This document shows positions 1 to 5,204 of a stretch of DNA of 7,664 nt, piece by piece. The DNA is from JANRKH01 sp033761815 (GTDB taxonomy: Bacteria > Pseudomonadota > Alphaproteobacteria > Rickettsiales > Rickettsiaceae). The stretch lies in the NCBI GenBank assembly GCA_033761815.1, contig JANRMF010000030.1, forward strand, positions 1 to 7,664. The letters run 5' to 3'. The position numbers were made by a program, and so were the translations under genes. Numbering within the stretch: the first letter of the stretch is position 1; the number at the start of each line of letters is the position of its first letter. Under the pieces are notes generated by a model. The model saw only the letters and a program-made list of their open reading frames with translations, was not told the origin of the DNA and did no database searches.

Positions 1-1346
1 TTAAACCCTATACCCTCCACCTCAAGTGAGACATTTTTTGCTATTCTGCCATTGATTTTTGCATCTTGCAGAGCTTTGTTTAAAGCCGATTGCACCTGAA
101 TTGTTTGCCTTGGAATATAAGGGTTATTTGTCACAACAAGAAGCTTAGCATTCATTGGAAGAGCCTGATCTGCAATTTTATCGATTAAAAATTGCGCGCC
201 AAAAGCTGCAGTAGATGCTGTATCTGGTCTTGAGCCTGCTTTATTTTCTCCAGCATCTATAATGCGCTTGCTTGCATCATTTTTTGAAATTTTTTCAATA
301 GTCTCTAGTATATTTATACACATTATGGCTTCATGCAACTTCCCTTCCTCGGACTCTGCATAATTTGGATATATTCTATTAGGCTCAAGGCCCGGGGGAC
401 ATTCGCTTTTGGTATTATATGTAATAAAAGGATTCTCTTTATCTAGCTCAATGCCAAATTCTTTTGCTAAATATTGGAGATATAATCTTCCATCTTCTTT
501 GACATCATTATCTTTGTGAAATACTGGATTATAGCCTTTTTCGTTCAGTACTTTTCCGATTTTTGCGTCTATTCCATCAATTTCGGCCCAAAGCAATCGT
601 GGCCCCGTGAGGATAAATTGCATATTCTTTGGTACATCTATCACCTTTCGCGCCAATAAATCATTGATATACAAAACTCTTGCCAAAACCCCGATTCTAC
701 TTGCGCCCAAAACCCAGATCATATCGTAATGACCCTCCAAAGGCTCTATTTTTTCGATCAAGCCTAGTTTATTAGCCTCGCTCATATAATCTTTGGAGTA
801 TTGTCTCATCCATTCTTGGGCCTTTATTTCATATCTCTCTTTATTTGGATGTCTTGCGAAACTTTTTTGCGATGCATATATTATCCACTTCGACACTTCT
901 TGATCTGTTATGTCCTGATCCTTCAAAAAATTTTTACTTAATTTTTTTATATCAATTTTGTGAAGTAGACCTTGCTCTTCTTCTGAAAGTTTTATGTAAG
1001 GTGCTAGTGAATTATATAAAGACTTCGCCCTTTCTTCTCCAAATAGCACACGAAAATCCTCAACAATCCCAGATTGATCTAGAAAGCCATTCATAAAAAA
1101 TATTGATAAAAGTGACTCCGCCTGTTCGGATGATGTTACAGTCGTTACTTTAGTGTCAGAGTTATGGAGCGTCATTCCATCAAAACCTAATTTATTTACA
1201 GCAATTTGGTATGGGGATTTTGAGGAAGAGAATTTGTAAGCTCTAACTGCAACATGCATAAAATAACTTGTAGCTATTGATGTTAAAAATATGGCATACC
1301 CATAAACAGATTGGTTTTTAAATACTAAAAAAGACATAGGGTTCAT
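1..1346 (-). CDS. Membrane-anchored protein with a DUF218/YdcF-like C-terminal half, probably Rickettsiales-restricted (3' end outside window)
   Basis: The frame is open for 448 codons from ATG at 1346 to the left edge, so the C-terminus is missing. I checked it codon by codon and found no stop. A stop lies in frame just upstream (1353-1355), which makes this the first possible start; an internal Met at residue 4 is the alternative. Residues 13-34 form one hydrophobic segment, probably a signal anchor. Residues 40-200 are charged and helical with no motif I know. From about 205 the order resembles DUF218/YdcF-like domains: a hydrophobic strand then LGASR (213-217), a second strand ending TGPR (247-250) followed by WAEIDG (253-258), SRPDTAST (372-379), and a strand ending VVTNNPYIPRQ (404-414). 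Family members are poorly characterised envelope-associated proteins. The GPRLLWAEIDGI and NNPYIPRQT segments look like a protein conserved in Rickettsiales, from memory only. Function is unknown. No strong ribosome binding site is visible. Confidence 0.8.
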   Translation of the reverse strand, partial: MNPMSFLVFKNQSVYGYAIFLTSIATSYFMHVAVRAYKFSSSKSPYQIAVNKLGFDGMTLHNSDTKVTTVTSSEQAESLLSIFFMNGFLDQSGIVEDFRVLFGEERAKSLYNSLAPYIKLSEEEQGLLHKIDIKKLSKNFLKDQDITDQEVSKWIIYASQKSFARHPNKERYEIKAQEWMRQYSKDYMSEANKLGLIEKIEPLEGHYDMIWVLGASRIGVLARVLYINDLLARKVIDVPKNMQFILTGPRLLWAEIDGIDAKIGKVLNEKGYNPVFHKDNDVKEDGRLYLQYLAKEFGIELDKENPFITYNTKSECPPGLEPNRIYPNYAESEEGKLHEAIMCINILETIEKISKNDASKRIIDAGENKAGSRPDTASTAAFGAQFLIDKIADQALPMNAKLLVVTNNPYIPRQTIQVQSALNKALQDAKINGRIAKNVSLEVEGIGF

Positions 1347-1360
1347 AGCTAATTATCCGG

Positions 1361-1366
1361 ATTATA
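1361..1366 (-). promoter_or_regulatory. Possible -10 element for the DUF218-like gene
   Basis: On the minus strand this reads TATAAT, an exact sigma-70 -10 hexamer, 14 nt upstream of the ATG at 1346. The matching -35 position (about 1384-1389) reads roughly ACCTTA, a poor match, and lies inside a short inverted repeat. The leader would be under 10-15 nt and lacks a clear Shine-Dalgarno. In AT-rich DNA such hexamers are common by chance. Confidence 0.3.
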
Positions 1367-1378
1367 AAATATACGATA

Positions 1379-1436
1379 GAACCTAAGGTTCCTGAAATTC
1401 ATTTTATGGTAGAATTTCTAACAAATCAATTTGATT
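1379..1436. repeat. Three consecutive short inverted repeats upstream of the DUF218-like gene
   Basis: Three perfect dyads lie within 58 nt. GAACCT-A-AGGTTC is at 1379-1391. GAAATTC and GAATTTC are at 1394-1400 and 1412-1418 with an 11-nt loop. AATCAA-T-TTGATT is at 1424-1436. The first covers the -35 position of the possible promoter at 1361-1366, so operator sites are one reading. The middle one could be a weak hairpin for the pgi transcript, but it lacks a G+C-rich stem and a following T-run. The rest of the 181-nt gap 1347-1527 shows nothing else I can support. Confidence 0.35.
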
Positions 1437-1527
1437 ATTTTATCTAATATCGAGCAAAAAATCTACAAAATAAAATATGGTCATTTTTTCCAATAATTCT
1501 CTTCTCCACTTTATGCAATTATATAAC

Positions 1528-2529
1528 CTAAGCCGCAGATTTATGTAGTAATTTTTTTAGCTTCTCAACGGCATCTTGCGTATATGGATTTATATTATTT
1601 TGCTCTGCTATAGCGCATATTGTCATCATCCACTTTGGAATAATTGATAATTCCGCCTCTTTTTCCGCATAAACTGGCCTCCCCGCATTCTCAAGTACTT
1701 TTCTGAAAGATTCAGCGTGAATAAAGTGAGACTGCGATAAATTATTATCACCCACTTGTGGCAAGTAAGGAATAATATAATACATTTTATCATCCGGTCC
1801 GTCCAGATAAAGCTGCAACTGACTATGTTCGCATATTGAGCCAATTGATATAACTGGCGTTATGCCAAAACTATTTTTCCCGAGTGACTCAGCAATGATT
1901 TGCTTTATCCACTCAGAAAGCCCGACTAATTTTTTATTATGTACAGAAAGAACTATTATATTTCTATTTTTTGCATAATTGCTCGAGATAAACTCTGCTA
2001 AACTATCCTCTCTTGCCTTGCTTGTTGCCTCTTTTATCTTGTTGGTTAGAGCGGCTAAATTAGCCCCAGCTAGATATAAAGGAAGTATGCTCGCATTCTG
2101 CAATATTGAAAATCTCCCGGATAAGCTTTTCTCATATCTTATATAATGCCCATTTGCTACATGAAGAATAAATTTCGCAAGATCAGTATCTTTATTGTCG
2201 CTCACATAATATATTAGGGGATTTTTTATTTTATGTTCTATTATATATTGGGTAATTTTTAAAACCTCATCCGTTGTGCCGGATTTGCTTATTGCAACAA
2301 ATAGAGTGTTTGATCTATCAAGATAAACTAGAGACTCATCTAAAACATCTCTCTCTAGACTATCCAGAAAAATGATTGGTTTTTTTAATTCCGCAAAACA
2401 TAACAAAGCTTTTGTATTTGCGATAGATGCACCCATTCCTATAAGCGCGATATATTTTATTTGATCTTGAACGGTGATTTGCGAAATTTCATCTTCTGCA
2501 TATTCAGAGATGATAGAAAACCCTTCCAT
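1528..2529 (-). CDS. pgi: Glucose-6-phosphate isomerase, compact form
   Basis: This cytoplasmic enzyme would interconvert glucose-6-phosphate and fructose-6-phosphate. The protein has 333 residues, against about 440-550 in most PGIs. The missing length is mostly before the first SIS motif, IGMGAS at 30-35. Family landmarks are in order: phosphate-binding SKSGTT (81-86), SGRFS with Arg139, AESLGK with Glu214 (equivalent to the catalytic base), EHSQLQL with His235 (ring opening), and a C-terminal NPYTQDAVEKLK with Gln318 and Lys325. The Gln-to-Lys spacing of seven matches the animal enzyme (Gln511/Lys518). All recognisable active-site residues are present, so it is probably active. A bifunctional phosphoglucose/phosphomannose isomerase of similar size is the alternative, but ESLGK and the HSQ block favour classical PGI. 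It lies 15 nt after rmlC, probably on the same transcript. It could supply hexose phosphate for glycan precursors. Confidence 0.88.
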   Translation of the reverse strand: MEGFSIISEYAEDEISQITVQDQIKYIALIGMGASIANTKALLCFAELKKPIIFLDSLERDVLDESLVYLDRSNTLFVAISKSGTTDEVLKITQYIIEHKIKNPLIYYVSDNKDTDLAKFILHVANGHYIRYEKSLSGRFSILQNASILPLYLAGANLAALTNKIKEATSKAREDSLAEFISSNYAKNRNIIVLSVHNKKLVGLSEWIKQIIAESLGKNSFGITPVISIGSICEHSQLQLYLDGPDDKMYYIIPYLPQVGDNNLSQSHFIHAESFRKVLENAGRPVYAEKEAELSIIPKWMMTICAIAEQNNINPYTQDAVEKLKKLLHKSAA

Positions 2530-2534
2530 ACCAA

Positions 2535-2541
2535 CCTTCTT
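2535..2541 (-). promoter_or_regulatory. Ribosome binding site of pgi
   Basis: The minus strand reads AAGAAGG, five nucleotides before the ATG at 2529. It lies in the 15-nt gap after the rmlC stop and supports both this start and co-transcription with rmlC. Confidence 0.65.
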
Positions 2542-2544
2542 ATA

Positions 2545-3081
2545 TTATTTTTCGGAATAATAAGGTGATATCTTATCTTTCTGACTCAATATAGCAAGCT
2601 CTTTATTCGGCCATGATATATTAAAAAAAGGATCCAACGGATTGATGCCAAGTTCTTTGGAAGGGTCATAATAGCTAGTTACTTTATAATGCACATCAGC
2701 AGAATCAGATATAACTTGAAAACCATGCAAAAAACCATCAGGTATCCATAATAGTAAACCATTTTCAGCTGACAACTCAACTCCGAAGAACTTCCCAAAT
2801 GTTTTGGAATTCTCTCTTATATCTACTGCAACATCAAAAATAGCACCACTAGCTACCCCAACTAACTTACCTTGCCCTTCTTGCGCATGAAGACCCCTCA
2901 TCACATTTATCGATGATCTAGAAAAATTATCTTGTACAAATTCTATAGTACCTACCTCTTCCTCATGAAGCTCATCAAATTTTCTCTTATTGAATTTTTC
3001 TACAAAAAAACCTCTATTATCCCTGAAAATACTGAGTTTAATTACAAAAAGTCCATCTATTACAGTGTTTATTTTTTCCAA
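2545..3081 (-). CDS. rmlC: dTDP-4-dehydrorhamnose 3,5-epimerase
   Basis: RmlC epimerises C3 and C5 of dTDP-4-keto-6-deoxy-D-glucose on the way to dTDP-L-rhamnose, a precursor of surface polysaccharides. The 178 residues match the usual single-domain cupin length. Landmarks in order are DNRGFFVEKF (21-30), FVQDNFSRS (48-56), MRGLHAQ with the catalytic His65 (61-67), DVAVDIRENSKTFGK (83-97), VELSAEN (101-107), WIPDGFLHGF with His119 (112-121), VHYKVTSYY with candidate acid Tyr132 (130-138), DP (150-151), ISWP (155-158) and LSQKD (165-169). It is the first gene of a minus-strand pair with pgi. No in-frame ATG exists between this start and the stop at 3097-3099. The Shine-Dalgarno is weak (AGG, 7 nt before ATG). 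rmlA, rmlB and rmlD are not in the window, so the exact sugar cannot be proven; a related nucleotide-sugar epimerase (RfbC family) is possible. Confidence 0.93.
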   Translation of the reverse strand: MEKINTVIDGLFVIKLSIFRDNRGFFVEKFNKRKFDELHEEEVGTIEFVQDNFSRSSINVMRGLHAQEGQGKLVGVASGAIFDVAVDIRENSKTFGKFFGVELSAENGLLLWIPDGFLHGFQVISDSADVHYKVTSYYDPSKELGINPLDPFFNISWPNKELAILSQKDKISPYYSEK

Positions 3082-3111
3082 TTCATTGCCTATTAGTTAT
3101 AAGATAGATTA

Positions 3112-3141
3112 TTTATACACTAATATTTTCAATTTTGTTAG
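3112..3141 (-). promoter_or_regulatory. Candidate sigma-70 promoter for rmlC-pgi
   Basis: The minus strand reads CTAACA (3141-3136) and TATAAA (3117-3112) with an 18-nt spacer. The matches are 4 of 6 to the -35 and 5 of 6 to the -10 consensus. Transcription would start near 3105 and leave a leader of about 25 nt before the rmlC ATG. The DNA is AT-rich, so chance matches are likely. Confidence 0.35.
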
Positions 3142-3144
3142 ACT

Positions 3145-3150
3145 TATAAT
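3145..3150 (+). promoter_or_regulatory. Candidate -10 element for the flagellar operon
   Basis: The plus strand reads TATAAT, an exact -10 hexamer, 59 nt before the flgI ATG, giving a leader of about 50 nt. The -35 position (about 3121-3127) is AT-only and does not resemble TTGACA. I see no sigma-54 (GG-N10-GC) or clear sigma-28 pattern in the 128-nt spacer. The hexamer lies three nucleotides from the candidate -35 of rmlC on the opposite strand. Confidence 0.3.
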
Positions 3151-3198
3151 AGATGATATGCAATCATCACTCTTAATAAGCATTTTATCTGAATTATT

Positions 3199-3204
3199 AA
3201 GGAG
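3199..3204 (+). promoter_or_regulatory. Ribosome binding site of flgI
   Basis: AAGGAG, a full Shine-Dalgarno match, stands five nucleotides before the ATG at 3210. It fixes the flgI start, which also gives a proper signal peptide. Confidence 0.8.
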
Positions 3205-3209
3205 CTCAC

Positions 3210-4295
3210 ATGCTAAGAAAGTTTGTAATAACCGCATCTATATTTTTTGCCTTTAATAGCTATGCTACTCGCATTAAAGACATCGCTACTGTTCAAGGAG
3301 TAAGAGAAAACATATTAGTTGGACATGGTCTTGTGGTCGGACTAAATGGAACCGGGGATAATTTGCAAAATGCAGTTTTCACAAAAAAAGGTTTAGAGGA
3401 ATTTCTTGAAAAATTAGGAGTTAATATTCAGGGTGCGAATCTTAAAACTAAAAATGTTGCAGCAGTAATGGTTACAGCGGAACTGCCAGCATTTGCAAGA
3501 CAAGGTACAAGAATTGATGTAAAAGTTAGCGCTCTTGGCGATGCTAAAAGCTTAAGAAATGGAACCTTACTCGTAACACCATTACTAGGCGCAGATGGTA
3601 ATGTTTATGCAGTATCACAGGGGCCAATTTCAATACCAGAATTTGAACCAGTCTCCACCAATGTCAAAACCCTTCCTGCAAACCCTAAGCTCGATAATAA
3701 TGGATATATCCAAAATGGCGGTATAGTTGAAACTGAGCTAAATTTTGATTTCAAGGATCTCAAAAATATTAAACTGACATTAGAAAATCCAGATTTTACA
3801 AACTCACTTGCAGTTGCAGATGCAATCAATAATTCAATCCCCGGTAATGCAGCTGAATCTGTAGACCCAGCAACCGTTCAAGTTGTAATTCCAAAATACA
3901 GAAAAGATGATGTAATGCAGTTCATTGCCGAGATAGAAAATTTAGAAATAGTAACGGATTATAAAGCAAAGGTAGTAATCAATGAATCTACGGGCACTAT
4001 TGTAATAGGAGAAAACGTAAAGATTAGGCCAGTTGCGATTGCACAGGGAAATTTAGTAGTAAATATAGGGCCAGATCCAGTTACCGTTCAAACTTCTGCA
4101 AAAAAATTAGATCAGATAAATAAAATTGTTGATCAAAAAAGAGGAAAGGAGGTTGTCCGTTTTGATGGAGCAACTAATCTGAGCGAGGTTGTAGCAGGGC
4201 TAAATAAACTAGGAGTATGGCCGAGAGATATTATAAATGTCTTACATAGCATGAAGTCAGTAGGCGCTCTTGATGCAACTCTTGAGGTTAGATAA
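3210..4295 (+). CDS. flgI: Flagellar P-ring protein FlgI
   Basis: FlgI is exported by Sec to the periplasm and polymerises around the distal rod as the P-ring, the peptidoglycan-level bushing of the motor. The 361 residues match the usual ~365. Residues 1-19 are a signal peptide: Arg3-Lys4, a hydrophobic core, and a cleavage site after Ser-Tyr-Ala. The predicted mature protein starts TRIKDIATVQG, close to the family start. Other landmarks are ENILVGHGLVVGLNGTGD (33-50), LPAFARQGTRIDV (93-105), GTLLVTPLLGADG (118-130), STGTIVIGENVKIRPVAIAQG (261-281) and the C-terminal ALDATLEVR. The mature part has no cysteine, so the disulfide of the enteric protein is absent. It is the first gene of the operon, and its stop overlaps the next start. 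A P-ring implies an outer membrane and normally FlgH and FlgA, which are not in this window. Confidence 0.97.
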   Translation: MLRKFVITASIFFAFNSYATRIKDIATVQGVRENILVGHGLVVGLNGTGDNLQNAVFTKKGLEEFLEKLGVNIQGANLKTKNVAAVMVTAELPAFARQGTRIDVKVSALGDAKSLRNGTLLVTPLLGADGNVYAVSQGPISIPEFEPVSTNVKTLPANPKLDNNGYIQNGGIVETELNFDFKDLKNIKLTLENPDFTNSLAVADAINNSIPGNAAESVDPATVQVVIPKYRKDDVMQFIAEIENLEIVTDYKAKVVINESTGTIVIGENVKIRPVAIAQGNLVVNIGPDPVTVQTSAKKLDQINKIVDQKRGKEVVRFDGATNLSEVVAGLNKLGVWPRDIINVLHSMKSVGALDATLEVR

Positions 4296-4777
4296 TGTCC
4301 CATATAATAGCACCAGAAAACCCTGAATCCTTAATCCAAAGTCGAGCATCTAATTTTCACCATAATGTTCAGAAAAGCAAAAATGAAATGGCAAGGGGCG
4401 AGTTTGAAAAAATAACCAAGAAAAAATTAAATTCTTTAGACACCAAAATCCCACAAGCAAATAAAAATAAACCAAAAAAAGAAGATTCTGGCACGAAAAT
4501 TGCTCCCGATAAATTATTAGCTAATTTTGCTAAGGAATTTGAAAGGCACATTATATCCCACATGTGGAAAATTGCGTATAGTGTGGCTAAAGAAGGAAAG
4601 CAGCAAGATATATCTGACATTTTATATGGGGAGCAATTCATAGATAAAATGGTAGAAAATGCTTATGAAGAACCAGGGCCACTAGCAAAAGCGGTGGCAG
4701 AAAAAATGATGATAGAATATGGCACTTTAATGGAGGGCGAAAATCATGAGAAAAAGGGACTTGACACCAAACTATGA
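4295..4777 (+). CDS. flgJ: Flagellar rod-binding protein, FlgJ N-terminal type (CheL-like), without muramidase
   Basis: The 160-residue protein contains the rod-binding domain that in FlgJ acts as scaffold or cap for rod assembly in the periplasm. Residues 1-70 are polar, Lys-rich and probably disordered. The domain spans about 72-145: LLANFAKEFERHIISHMWK (74-92), DILYGEQFIDKMVENAY (108-124), then GPLAKAVAEKMMIEYGTLM (128-146). This is the family pattern of an FE helix, a Met-Trp motif, a second helix with aromatic and acidic residues, and a last helix. The C-terminal muramidase of enteric FlgJ is absent, as is usual in alphaproteobacteria, so another enzyme would have to open the peptidoglycan. 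There is no signal peptide, as expected for export by the flagellar apparatus. Its ATG overlaps the flgI stop (TAATG). GAGG at 4284-4287 inside flgI is its ribosome binding site, so translation is probably coupled. Confidence 0.82.
   Translation: MSHIIAPENPESLIQSRASNFHHNVQKSKNEMARGEFEKITKKKLNSLDTKIPQANKNKPKKEDSGTKIAPDKLLANFAKEFERHIISHMWKIAYSVAKEGKQQDISDILYGEQFIDKMVENAYEEPGPLAKAVAEKMMIEYGTLMEGENHEKKGLDTKL
4732..4737 (+). promoter_or_regulatory. Ribosome binding site of the FlgN-like gene
   Basis: GGAGGG lies eight nucleotides before the ATG at 4746, inside the 3' end of the rod-binding protein gene. It supports the upstream start despite the 32-nt overlap. The next in-frame Met (4803) has no comparable site. 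Confidence 0.6.
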
Positions 4778-5195
4778 CGCAAAAATTGCAGTTAGAGAAT
4801 TTATGTCTATAACGAACAAATTTATCAATTATTTGATCAAAATAGATAATCTATTAGATCAAAGCAAAATTCAGGATGCTATTAGTAGCTTAGAAACTAT
4901 GCAACTTCACTCAGAAGCAATCGCAAAATTTAAAGATCAACTTCCAGATAAATTAATCTTAGCAGAGGAAAATCTGCTAGATCCAATGATTACTCAGCAA
5001 AATAAGCTAGATAAAATTTCGGAAAATGTGGAATTTAAGCTAAATGTTCATCTCGAAATTGCACGCAAAATTAATGAACTTGCTAAAGCCCGCATGAAAG
5101 AGGAAAAAGCAAATGAAATGGGGTATGATTCTACAGGCAAAATAGGTAGTAACGTTACCCATTTAGACCCAGCAATTTGTTTAAAAGAGGTTTAA
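4746..5195 (+). CDS. Small helical flagellar protein, candidate FlgN-type export chaperone
   Basis: The 149-residue protein is polar and mostly alpha-helical, with no signal peptide or membrane segment. Residues 14-65 and 70-122 could form two long amphipathic helices or coiled coils, followed by a short tail ending HLDPAICLKEV. FlgN-type chaperones are small helical proteins of similar size that hold FlgK and FlgL in the cytoplasm before export. They are often encoded just before flgK and diverge strongly. Position, length and composition fit that role, but no diagnostic motif is visible, so the call rests mainly on context. The gene overlaps the rod-binding protein gene by 32 nt and ends 9 nt before flgK. 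It is in the same reading frame as flgK, separated by a single TAA. An unrelated alphaproteobacterial flagellar assembly factor is the alternative. Confidence 0.6.
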   Translation: MRKRDLTPNYDAKIAVREFMSITNKFINYLIKIDNLLDQSKIQDAISSLETMQLHSEAIAKFKDQLPDKLILAEENLLDPMITQQNKLDKISENVEFKLNVHLEIARKINELAKARMKEEKANEMGYDSTGKIGSNVTHLDPAICLKEV

Positions 5196-5199
5196 GAGG
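5194..5199 (+). promoter_or_regulatory. Ribosome binding site of flgK
   Basis: AAGAGG overlaps the stop codon of the preceding gene and stands five nucleotides before the ATG at 5205. It fixes this start for flgK, since the in-frame TAA at 5193-5195 allows no ATG further upstream. Confidence 0.65.
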
Positions 5200-5204
5200 T
5201 AGTT

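Noticed and set aside
845..1096. Plus-strand open frame of 83 codons opposite the DUF218-like gene.
   Set aside because: It lies wholly inside a longer, clearly coding minus-strand frame, lacks a ribosome binding site and has no recognisable product.
1443..1484. A 14-codon minus-strand frame (MTIFYFVDFLLDIR) in the gap between pgi and the next gene, with GGA upstream.
   Set aside because: It is too short and too AT-driven to distinguish from chance, and the Shine-Dalgarno is weak.
1347..1527. Rho-independent terminator after pgi.
   Set aside because: No G+C-rich stem followed by a T-run on the minus strand was found. The 7-bp GAAATTC/GAATTTC hairpin is weak with an 11-nt loop.
3153..3176. 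A seven-codon leader-like frame (MICNHHS) upstream of flgI.
   Set aside because: It has no ribosome binding site and no attenuator hairpin pair; two His codons are not enough for a leader peptide claim.
2990..3256. Plus-strand frame of 88 codons across the rmlC 5' end, the spacer and the flgI start.
   Set aside because: It overlaps two well-supported genes in other frames and its composition is hydrophobic and AT-driven; it is probably a shadow.
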